Below are positions 42,904 to 50,353 of a DNA stretch of 64,000 nucleotides, one piece after another. The position numbers were made by a program, and so were the translations under genes. Within the stretch, counting starts at the first letter, position 1, and every line of letters begins with the position of its first letter. This stretch comes from JAHEJV01 sp964653555. GTDB taxonomy: Bacteria > Myxococcota_A > UBA9160 > SMWR01. Location of the stretch: positions 62,001 through 126,000 of the forward strand of contig CAZZFT010000001.1 of NCBI GenBank assembly GCA_964653555.1, given 5' to 3'. The notes beneath the pieces are model-generated. The model ran no database searches. It was not told where the DNA came from and saw nothing but the letters and a program-made list of their open reading frames with translations.

Positions 42904-44067
42904 CTACCGGGGCCGGCTGGAGGGCAGGCGCAGTCCACGGCTGGCGAGGATGTTGCGCTGGATCTCGTTGGCGCCACCGGCGATCGGACAGATGATCTCG
43001 GCGCGCCAGTTGAGCTCGAAGCGCCCTTGCATCAGCGCGGCGGGCTCGTCCCGCTTGAGCAGGCCGACCGGACCCAGGACGTCGATCACCTGGTCTGCAA
43101 GCCGCAGCCTCGTCTCGGTGGCGGCGACCTTCAGCATCGTCGCCTCGATCGTCGGCACTTCGCCCCGGTCCAGGATCTCCAGCGCGTTGAGCAGGTGGCA
43201 GCGCACCCCCTCGGCGCGGACCGCGGTGCGCGCGATCAACCTGCGGATGTCCTTGTCGTTCCAGCGCGTCTCGTCCGCGCGCGCCCAGGCCACCAGCTCG
43301 TCGGTGTCGCGCAGGAGTCCGGAATACCCCAGGCCCTGGAGCCGCTCGTAGTCCAGGGCTTCCACGATGTAGGTCCAGCCCCGGTCGATCTCGCCCACGA
43401 CGCGGGACACGGGTACGCGCACGTCGTTGAAATACACCATGTTCGTCTGGTGGTCGCCCATCGTGTCGATGCGCTGCACCTCCATCCCCGGCGCACGGTT
43501 GTCCACGAGCATCAGCGTGATCCCCTGATGGCGCTTCGACCCGGGCTGGGTGCGGCAGGCGAGCCAGATGTAGTCGCTGAAATGTGCGCCGCTGGTCCAC
43601 ATCTTCTGGCCGTTGAGCACGAACTCGTCCCCGTCGCGCTCGGCGCGCAGCTCGAGGGCGGCGAGGTCGGAGCCGGCCTGAGGCTCGCTGTAGCCGAGGG
43701 CGATGCTGATCTCGGCGCGGATGATCCGCGGCAGGAACTCCCGCTTCAACCTCTCCGAGCCGTGGCGGATCAGCGTCCGACCGATCATGCCGATCTCGAT
43801 GCACAGCGACGGCATCTGCGCGTATTCGAGCTCCTCCTGGAGCACGACGCTGTAGAGCTCGGGAAGGCCCTTTCCTCCGAAGTCCTCCGGCCAGCTCAGG
43901 CCGAGCCAGCCCCGGTTGGCGAGCTTCTTGAGGAAGACCGCCTTCTCGGGCGTGTCGGGCTGGGGGAATGGCCCTTGTTCGGGAATGACGGGATCCAGCT
44001 CCGCGGTCAGGAAGCTGCGCACCTGTTCGCGAAAGGTCTCGACGTCGGGTGAGAGCGTATAGGTCAC
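42904..44067 (-). CDS. acyl-CoA dehydrogenase, EIQR-bearing subunit
   Basis: A 387-residue FAD-dependent acyl-CoA dehydrogenase. The N-terminal helical region (GWLGLSWPEDFGGKGLPELY) precedes LGYSEPQAGSDLAALELRAE, FVLNGQKMWTSGAHFSDYIW and the C-terminal ICPIAGGANEIQRNILASRG. GTG 44065-44067 overlaps the stop of the next acyl-CoA dehydrogenase gene upstream (GTGA), so the two are coupled. Coupled pairs with only one subunit carrying the EIQRN segment match the alpha2-beta2 FadE enzymes of steroid side-chain and ring degradation. A heterotetramer is inferred. Confidence 0.9.
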   Translation of the reverse strand: MTYTLSPDVETFREQVRSFLTAELDPVIPEQGPFPQPDTPEKAVFLKKLANRGWLGLSWPEDFGGKGLPELYSVVLQEELEYAQMPSLCIEIGMIGRTLIRHGSERLKREFLPRIIRAEISIALGYSEPQAGSDLAALELRAERDGDEFVLNGQKMWTSGAHFSDYIWLACRTQPGSKRHQGITLMLVDNRAPGMEVQRIDTMGDHQTNMVYFNDVRVPVSRVVGEIDRGWTYIVEALDYERLQGLGYSGLLRDTDELVAWARADETRWNDKDIRRLIARTAVRAEGVRCHLLNALEILDRGEVPTIEATMLKVAATETRLRLADQVIDVLGPVGLLKRDEPAALMQGRFELNWRAEIICPIAGGANEIQRNILASRGLRLPSSRPR

Positions 44068-45206
44068 CGATGGTCGACCCCTCGCGCCGCGAGAGCGGCT
44101 GCATAACGGTCTCGCAGCACGGGCAGGGTCCGCAGCTCCTCGGCCACGACCTCGAGATGGTACTCGATCCCTCCCCAGGACAGCTGTGCGGCCTTGGCGC
44201 GGCGACTGAAGTGGTGGACGTGCATCTCGGTCGAGAAGCCGAGTCCTCCCCAGGCCTGGTGACAGCGCCGCGCGACCTCGACGAAGCCGTCGGTCGACCG
44301 CACGAAGGACATGGCGGAGAGCAGCCGGCCGTAGTCGGCTCCGGCGTCGAGGGCGGCCGCGGCGCGCCGTGCCATCGACTCGCTCTCGGTCGCCGCGATC
44401 GAGCAGTCCGCGAGGCTGTGCTGCACGGCCTGGAAGCTGCCGATCGGTACGCCGAATTGATGGCGCTCGGTGACGTAGGCGACCGTGTCCTCGAGCAGGC
44501 GCCGCGCGGCACCCGCGCACCAGGCTGCCTGCATGGCCGCGGTGCGAGTGAGCGCGAAGTCCACCACTTCGAAGCCCCCGGAGAGAACCTGCCCCGGCGC
44601 GCCCTCGAACACGACCTCGCCCCAGTGGCCGCCGGCGATCGAGGCCTGCGGCCGCACCCGCACTCCGCTCTCGCGCGCATCGACCAGCACGATCCGCGCG
44701 CGGTGATCCGCGTCGAGCGCGGTCACGAGGAAGCGGTCGGCGACCGGCGCCCCTTCGACGAAGGCCTTGGCGCCGCGCAACCGGGAGCCGTCCCAGCGCG
44801 TCGCCTCCGAGCCGGCCTCCCAGCGCCCGCGATCGTCCGAGACGGCGAGCACCGGGCGGGCCTCTCCCGCGACGAGCTGCGACAGGAGCTCCCCGCTGGT
44901 GGAAGAGGCTTCCCGTTCGAGCAGGGCAGCGGCGGCGACCGCGACGGCGAGCAGGGGAGCGGGACAGAGTGCGCGGCCCAGCTCCTCGCACAGCAGCTCG
45001 AGATCGGCCAGGGTTGCGCCGCTGCCGCCGGCCGTCTCCGGCGCGGCGACGCCCAGCCAGCCCAGGTCCGCGATCTCCCCCCACAGAGCCGCGTCGTGTC
45101 GGCCTGGATGCGCCTCGGCATCGGCCAGCGTGTCGAGCGGGACCCGCTGCTGCAGGAAGTCGCGCGCCGTCTTCGTCAGGATCTGCTGGAACTCGCTGAA
45201 CGCCAC
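44064..45206 (-). CDS. acyl-CoA dehydrogenase, partner subunit
   Basis: A 380-residue acyl-CoA dehydrogenase-like protein. It has GWLGVAAPETAGGSGATLAD near residue 60 and, near the C-terminus, ERHQFGVPIGSFQAVQHSLA and CHQAWGGLGFSTEMHVHHF. It lacks the EIQRN tail of its partner, as is usual for the second subunit of heteromeric enzymes. GTG 45204-45206 follows GGGAGG. It opens a leftward operon that continues through the partner, the cyclase family protein and the PQQ dehydrogenase. Confidence 0.88.
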   Translation of the reverse strand: MAFSEFQQILTKTARDFLQQRVPLDTLADAEAHPGRHDAALWGEIADLGWLGVAAPETAGGSGATLADLELLCEELGRALCPAPLLAVAVAAAALLEREASSTSGELLSQLVAGEARPVLAVSDDRGRWEAGSEATRWDGSRLRGAKAFVEGAPVADRFLVTALDADHRARIVLVDARESGVRVRPQASIAGGHWGEVVFEGAPGQVLSGGFEVVDFALTRTAAMQAAWCAGAARRLLEDTVAYVTERHQFGVPIGSFQAVQHSLADCSIAATESESMARRAAAALDAGADYGRLLSAMSFVRSTDGFVEVARRCHQAWGGLGFSTEMHVHHFSRRAKAAQLSWGGIEYHLEVVAEELRTLPVLRDRYAAALAARGVDHR

Positions 45207-45229
45207 GCTGGCCTCCCGCCGATGGGAAT

Positions 45230-45258
45230 ATCGTAATCGCGGGGCTCGAAATTGTCGA
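45230..45258 (-). promoter_or_regulatory. promoter of leftward acyl-CoA dehydrogenase operon
   Basis: Read on the minus strand: TCGACA (45253-45258), 17-base spacer, TACGAT (45230-45235). Confidence 0.5.
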
Positions 45259-45467
45259 TCGCCGCCGCGATCGCGGGCCGCCCGGGCCGCTCTCGCGGCG
45301 AGATCGCCCGCCGCATCCCCCCCTTGGGGCACTTGTTCCGGTCCTGCCTTCCGGAGCGCTGCCGTCTCCCAATGTCAGCTTTCGGTCGGATGGCGGCGTC
45401 CGGGCTCTACACACGGGAGCACCTGATTTCACACGCGAAAAGCGTCCGTCGCGAGATCAGAGACTTG

Positions 45468-45497
45468 TTGATGTGATGTCTTTAGTGGTGATAGATT
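45468..45497 (+). promoter_or_regulatory. promoter of rightward acyl-CoA dehydrogenase operon
   Basis: TTGATG (45468-45473), 18-base spacer, TAGATT (45492-45497). Its transcript would begin near 45504, which argues against any start codon before that point for the next gene. Confidence 0.45.
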
Positions 45498-45547
45498 ACG
45501 AAATTGTTGGGGGGTCGGATTCGCCTCAAGGGAGAACGCGGGCAGCC

Positions 45548-46723
45548 TTGGATCTTCGATTCAGCGATGCCGAACGGGCCTTTCGGGACGAGGTCCGCCT
45601 CTGGTTCGAGACCCATCTCGCGCGCCCCTGGAGCGCGGAGCTCGGCGATCCGTCCAACACCGAGGACCAGCTGGTCGCAATCCGGCGGTCGTTCCAGCGC
45701 AGTCTCTGCGACGCCGGGTACCTCGGGCTCGACTGGCCCCGACAGTTCGGAGGACAGGATCGTTCGATCGTCGATCGCGTGATCTTCCAAGAGGAGTTCG
45801 TGCGGGCCGACGCCCCGCCGCTGCCGAACTTCATCGGGATCCAGATCTTCGGGCCGGCGCTGATCCACCACGGGAGCGACGCACAGCGCGAGCGATTCAT
45901 CCCGCCGATGCTCCGGGCCGACGAGATCTGGTGCCAGGGCTTCAGCGAGCCGAGTGCGGGCAGTGATCTGGCGGCCCTGCGCTGCGCCGCCGTGCCCGAT
46001 GGCGACGACTACCGGATCACGGGCCAGAAGGTGTGGACCACGATGGGTCCCTGGGCCGACTGGACGTTCCTGCTGGCGCGCACCGACCCGGAGGACCGCT
46101 ACGGGGGCATCACCTTCTTCCTGTTGCCCTTGGATCAGCCCGGCATCGAGGTGCGTCCCCTGCGCCAGCTCACCGGCGACGCCGAGTTCGGCGAGATGTT
46201 CCTCGACGGCGCGCTCGCCCGCCGCGAGCACATCGTCGGCCGCATCGGGGAGGGCTGGAAGATCGCGAACACGGTGCTCGCCTATGAGCGGGGTGTGTAC
46301 GAGATCGAGGGGCCGGCGCGCAACGATCGATTCCTCGCCGACCTCGTCCGGGGATTGCGCGAGAGCGGTGCTCTGGCGTACGACGACGTGCGCCAGCGGC
46401 TCGCCCGTCTCTTCGCCGAGAACGAGGCGATCCGCGCGGCCGGGCTTCGCATGCTGGCCGCCCTCTCCAACGGCGAGACGCCGGGCGAGGAGGCGTCGAT
46501 CCAGAAGCTCAACTGGTCGGAGTACGCGCGGCGCCAGGCCGAGGTGGCCTTCGATCTCCTCGGCGACCAGGCTCATCTTCGACGGCGGGGATCGGGAGCC
46601 TCGGTCGGCGTGGACTGGGTCTACGAGCATCTCTTCTCGCTCTCGGGTCCGATCGCCGGAGGCTCCTCGGAGATCCAGCGCAACATCATCGCCAAGCGCG
46701 CGCTCGGGCTTCCCACGCGCTAG
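45548..46723 (+). CDS. acyl-CoA dehydrogenase, EIQR-bearing subunit
   Basis: A 391-residue FAD enzyme. It has LGLDWPRQFGGQDRSIVDRV near residue 60, CQGFSEPSAGSDLAALRCAA near 128, YRITGQKVWTTMGPWADWTF and the C-terminal GPIAGGSSEIQRNIIAKRAL. TTG 45548 begins the domain (LDLRFSDAERAF). The frame is open upstream to 45473, but those codons lie over the likely promoter. The following acyl-CoA dehydrogenase starts 18 bases after its stop, forming a second alpha-beta pair mirrored to the one at 42904-45206. Confidence 0.9.
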   Translation: MDLRFSDAERAFRDEVRLWFETHLARPWSAELGDPSNTEDQLVAIRRSFQRSLCDAGYLGLDWPRQFGGQDRSIVDRVIFQEEFVRADAPPLPNFIGIQIFGPALIHHGSDAQRERFIPPMLRADEIWCQGFSEPSAGSDLAALRCAAVPDGDDYRITGQKVWTTMGPWADWTFLLARTDPEDRYGGITFFLLPLDQPGIEVRPLRQLTGDAEFGEMFLDGALARREHIVGRIGEGWKIANTVLAYERGVYEIEGPARNDRFLADLVRGLRESGALAYDDVRQRLARLFAENEAIRAAGLRMLAALSNGETPGEEASIQKLNWSEYARRQAEVAFDLLGDQAHLRRRGSGASVGVDWVYEHLFSLSGPIAGGSSEIQRNIIAKRALGLPTR

Positions 46724-46741
46724 ACGAGAGGGAGGGTCGCC

Positions 46742-47827
46742 TTGCGTTTCGAGCTCGACGGCGAGCAGAGCCTGCTCCAGCAATCGCTGCGCGAGCTCCT
46801 GGAGAAGGAGTCGTCGCTCGAGCAGTCCCGGCCGCTGATGGAGTCCAGCGCCGAGGGCTATTCGAAGTCCTTCTATCGCCAGCTCGCTTCGCTCGGGTAC
46901 CTGGGAATCGGGGTTCCGGAGGACCGGGGAGGGGCAGGGGCGGGCTACGTCGCACTCGCCGCAGCGCTTCACGCGATGGGTCGCGTGGCCCTGCCGGGTC
47001 CGATCCTGGACCTGCTCGAGGCGATCGAAGTCCTGCGCCGACTGCCGGGCGAGGAAGCGCGCCGTTGGTGCGATCGCGCACTCGCTGGCGACGCCCTGGT
47101 CTGCCTCGCGCACCGCGAGCCGCACTCGGCCCGCGAGGCGTCCCCGCGGACACGCATCGATCCGGCGACGGGATCGATCGCGGGCCGGAAGGTCTTCGTG
47201 CCCTTCGGAGCCTCTGCCGACGCGCTGATCGTGACCACCGATCGCGGGCTCGCGATCGCGCCGCGTCCGGACGCGGGCTGGGACGCCAGGCCGCTCGAAA
47301 CCGTCGACCACGCCCAGCGTTTTGCCGATGTGACGCTGGCGGGTCCGGCGGTGGAGCTCGCGGAGGGTGAGGACGCGCGCTGCGCCGTGGAGGGCGCCGA
47401 ACGCGTCGGAGCACTCGACGCCGCGGCGTTCCTGCTCGGGATGATGGAGCGCGTGCTCGAGATGAGCGTCGCGTATCTGAAGGACCGCAGGGCCTTCGGC
47501 GTGCCGATCGGGAGCTTTCAGGCACTCCAGCACCGGGCCGCCGACATGCTCCTGTACACGGAGAACACGCGGGCTGCCGTCTACCGCGCTGCGTGGAGCT
47601 GCGACTGCGATCCCGAGTCCGCGGCGCTCCAGGTGGCGGCGGCGAAGGCCTACGCCGGGGATGCGGCCCGCTTCGTCTGCAGGGAAGGCATCCAGGTCTT
47701 CGGCGGCGTCGGCTTCACCTGGGAGTACGACCTGCACATCTTCTACAAGCGGACCAAGATGCTCGAGGAGTTCCACGGGAGTACTCGCGATCAGCTCGAG
47801 CAGCTGTTACGGGTGCAGGGGATCTAG
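46742..47827 (+). CDS. acyl-CoA dehydrogenase, partner subunit
   Basis: A 361-residue acyl-CoA dehydrogenase-like protein. It has LGYLGIGVPEDRGGAGAGYV near residue 57, DRRAFGVPIGSFQALQHRAA near 245, and QVFGGVGFTWEYDLHIFYKR at the C-terminus. It lacks an EIQRN tail and is the short partner of the preceding subunit. TTG 46742 follows GAGGGAGGG. The stop TAG (47825-47827) overlaps the GTG start of the TonB receptor by one base, so the receptor belongs to this operon. Confidence 0.88.
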   Translation: MRFELDGEQSLLQQSLRELLEKESSLEQSRPLMESSAEGYSKSFYRQLASLGYLGIGVPEDRGGAGAGYVALAAALHAMGRVALPGPILDLLEAIEVLRRLPGEEARRWCDRALAGDALVCLAHREPHSAREASPRTRIDPATGSIAGRKVFVPFGASADALIVTTDRGLAIAPRPDAGWDARPLETVDHAQRFADVTLAGPAVELAEGEDARCAVEGAERVGALDAAAFLLGMMERVLEMSVAYLKDRRAFGVPIGSFQALQHRAADMLLYTENTRAAVYRAAWSCDCDPESAALQVAAAKAYAGDAARFVCREGIQVFGGVGFTWEYDLHIFYKRTKMLEEFHGSTRDQLEQLLRVQGI

Positions 47828-50307
47828 TGGCCCCCCTCGCGCACCAGAGAGCGGGGCATCGTCTCGCCCCCCTCGCGGCGCTGCTGGTGTCCGCGCTCCT
47901 CGTCTCGTGGAGTGGCGGCGCTGCCGGCCAGGAGGCGCCTTCCGGGCAGGAAGGCGGAACGAACGCCTCTGCCGAGCCGGCGCCCGGCATCGAGGAGATC
48001 ACGGTCATGGGACAGCGCCGAGCGGACGCCCTCAAGGAGGCACCGGTCTCGGTCACGGCGTTCACGATGGAGGACCTGGCCGCCCAGGGCACCTCCGACA
48101 TCCGCGGCCTCGCGAACTTCACCCCGAACCTCGAGATCAAGACGGCGTTCGCGGCCTCCAATCCCACCCTGTTCATCCGGGGAGTCGGGCTCAAGGACTA
48201 CTTCGCCAACTCCTCGAGTGCCGTCGCCGTCTACAACGACGACATCTACATGAACTCGCCGACCGGACAGCTGTTCCAGCTCTTCGATCTCGAGAACGTG
48301 GAGGTCCTGCGCGGACCCCAGGGAAGTCTCTACGGCCGCAACGCGTCGGCGGGTGTGATCCGAGCGATCTCGCGCAAACCGACGGGCGACTTCAACGGGT
48401 ACTTCAACGGATCCTACGGCTCGTACAATCTGGTGGAGCTGGAGTCGGCGCTCGAGTGGCCCCTGATCGAGAATGAGCTGTCGATTCGCGGTGCATACCG
48501 CTTGAACATGCGCGATGGAGTCGGAGAGAACCGGTGCGCGAGAGACGAGTACCGCTTTCAGCCGCCGTGTACCATCAATGCCGGCCAGCCGCTGCTGGCC
48601 GATGTCGAACAGCACGTCAACGACGTGAACAACTGGGCGGCGCGAGGTGTGCTTCGCTGGACGCCGAATCCCGACTTGGACGTCGTTCTGATCGCCGGGG
48701 GTGGGCTCAATCGCAGCCTGGCCCGGCAGAACCAGAAGATCGGCACCAGCGAAGACCCCCAGACTGGGCGGAAGGTCGCCGGTAACCGCGATGGCGCCCA
48801 ATATCGCGACCCGGACACGTGCACCCCAGGCAAGTGTCAGCGTGTCCGGCCTCAGTTCGCGTTTCCCACCACGCCCGGCGAGGCCAATCCGCTCGACGGT
48901 GACCCCTACAAAGGCGACTACAACCTCACCGGCAACGAGCACGTGGACGTCTTCCTGTCGTCCCTCACGGCGACCTACGAGACGGGAGACATCGCTCTCA
49001 CCAGCGTGTCGGGGTACGCCGCGAACAAGCGGGACACGCTGGACAACTCGGACGCCAGTCCCCGTTTCCAGGTGGAGACGAAGTGGTACAACAAGGCCTG
49101 GCAGGCCAGCCAGGATCTGCGCGGCCAGTGGCAGCCCACGGACGATCTGATCTTGAAGTCGGGCGCCTTCTTCCTCACCGAGCAGCTCGACGTGGAGAAC
49201 CTCTTCGAGTTCCCCAGCTTCTCGGATACCGGTCGCACCGGCATCGAGCAGCTGATCAACCAGGACACCTATACCTGGTCCGTCTTCGGATACGGCACCT
49301 GGAGCATCTCCGACAACCTGACCGCCGACGCAGGGCTTCGATACAACTGGGACCAGAAGAAGTTCACGGCCGATTCGAACACCCTTCTGGGGACGATCTT
49401 CTTCAAGGGCCCGTCGGAGACGCAGAAGGAGATCTCGAAGGGCTTCTCCGGCGACATCACGCTCAGCTACCGGTTCTTCGATGGACTGCAGGCGTACGCG
49501 AAGTACGGACACGGATTCAAGGCGGGTCAGTTCAATGGAGCAGCCGGCCTCGGCAACTTCGACATCGACCTCGTGCAGTTCGTCGATCCCGAGACGGTCG
49601 ACGCCTACGAGGTGGGCGCCAAGTCCAGCTTCCTGGACGGCCAGGTGCAGGTCAACGTCTCTTCCTTCTTCTACCGCTACAACGACCTCCAGGTCTTCGT
49701 GCTGGACAACTCCCTCGCGACGCTCCCGACCCCGCGTCTGGTCAACGCGAACGACGCGCAGGTTTGGGGCGTGGAGGGCGAGTTCCGCGTGCGTCCGTTC
49801 AGCTGGCTCGAGCTCTTCACGACGGCCGGCTTCCTGGAGAGCAAGTATCTCGACTTCACCGACACGGTGAACACGGTCGTAAATCAACCGACTCCCGAGC
49901 TGGTGAAGGACACGGTCGATTACTCGGGAAACCGACTGATCAACTCCCCTGCGCTGTCGCTGAGCGGATCGGCTGTGGTCGATATTCCGCTGGGAGGGCT
50001 CGGCTGGCTCACGCCCCGATTCGACTTCAGCTACAAGACCAGGACGTTCTTCGATCCGAACGAAGGACGCGGTCAGTTCGGGCTGTTCCCGAAAGGCACC
50101 CTGGCTCAAGATGCTTTGTTGCTGGTGAACGCGCGCATTGCGTACCGGACGCCCGACCAGCGGATCGAGATCGCTGGATTCGTCCGGAACCTCACCGACG
50201 AGCAGTACGCCGTCGATGGATTCGATCTATCGTCGGGGTTCGACTCGCTAAACTTCGTCATCGGCGATCCGCGGCTCTACGGCGTGAACGTGAGCTACCG
50301 GTTCTGA
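47827..50307 (+). CDS. TonB-dependent outer-membrane receptor
   Basis: An 826-residue receptor. The signal peptide ends at SGGAAGQ. A TonB-box-like EEITVMGQR follows near residue 55, then the plug domain (APVSVTAFTMEDLAAQGTSD; NPTLFIRGVG; NVEVLRGPQGSLYGRNASAG) and a beta-barrel ending in VNVSYRF with terminal Phe. It imports a ligand through the outer membrane using TonB energy, like the many CirA/FecA-type and sterol- or bile-salt-linked receptors of degraders. Its linkage to acyl-CoA dehydrogenases suggests uptake of the catabolic substrate (inference). Its DNA looks less GC-rich than the catabolic genes. Confidence 0.93.
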   Translation: MAPLAHQRAGHRLAPLAALLVSALLVSWSGGAAGQEAPSGQEGGTNASAEPAPGIEEITVMGQRRADALKEAPVSVTAFTMEDLAAQGTSDIRGLANFTPNLEIKTAFAASNPTLFIRGVGLKDYFANSSSAVAVYNDDIYMNSPTGQLFQLFDLENVEVLRGPQGSLYGRNASAGVIRAISRKPTGDFNGYFNGSYGSYNLVELESALEWPLIENELSIRGAYRLNMRDGVGENRCARDEYRFQPPCTINAGQPLLADVEQHVNDVNNWAARGVLRWTPNPDLDVVLIAGGGLNRSLARQNQKIGTSEDPQTGRKVAGNRDGAQYRDPDTCTPGKCQRVRPQFAFPTTPGEANPLDGDPYKGDYNLTGNEHVDVFLSSLTATYETGDIALTSVSGYAANKRDTLDNSDASPRFQVETKWYNKAWQASQDLRGQWQPTDDLILKSGAFFLTEQLDVENLFEFPSFSDTGRTGIEQLINQDTYTWSVFGYGTWSISDNLTADAGLRYNWDQKKFTADSNTLLGTIFFKGPSETQKEISKGFSGDITLSYRFFDGLQAYAKYGHGFKAGQFNGAAGLGNFDIDLVQFVDPETVDAYEVGAKSSFLDGQVQVNVSSFFYRYNDLQVFVLDNSLATLPTPRLVNANDAQVWGVEGEFRVRPFSWLELFTTAGFLESKYLDFTDTVNTVVNQPTPELVKDTVDYSGNRLINSPALSLSGSAVVDIPLGGLGWLTPRFDFSYKTRTFFDPNEGRGQFGLFPKGTLAQDALLLVNARIAYRTPDQRIEIAGFVRNLTDEQYAVDGFDLSSGFDSLNFVIGDPRLYGVNVSYRF

Positions 50308-50353
50308 GCTGCCGACAATCGTTACGAGGTCCACGTTGACCAGGGAGGCGGCG

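Larger units (their letters stand above)
45207..45547. other. 341-base divergent intergenic region between acyl-CoA dehydrogenase pairs
   Basis: No gene is seen here. It holds a leftward promoter (45230-45258) and a rightward promoter (45468-45497). Between them is a TTTCACACGCGAAAA element near 45427-45441, symmetric around ACACG, and a C-rich block near 45319. The two divergent operons could be controlled together. Confidence 0.5.

Noticed and set aside
39926..44680. A 1584-codon open frame on the minus strand spanning four genes
   Set aside because: It is a shadow of GC-rich coding DNA. Only its last third (PQQ dehydrogenase) is a real gene; the first part lies in the wrong frame of the acyl-CoA dehydrogenase and cyclase genes and shows arginine/proline-rich nonsense.
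45473..45547. Upstream start of the acyl-CoA dehydrogenase at GTG 45473
   Set aside because: These codons coincide with the predicted promoter; the domain begins at TTG 45548.
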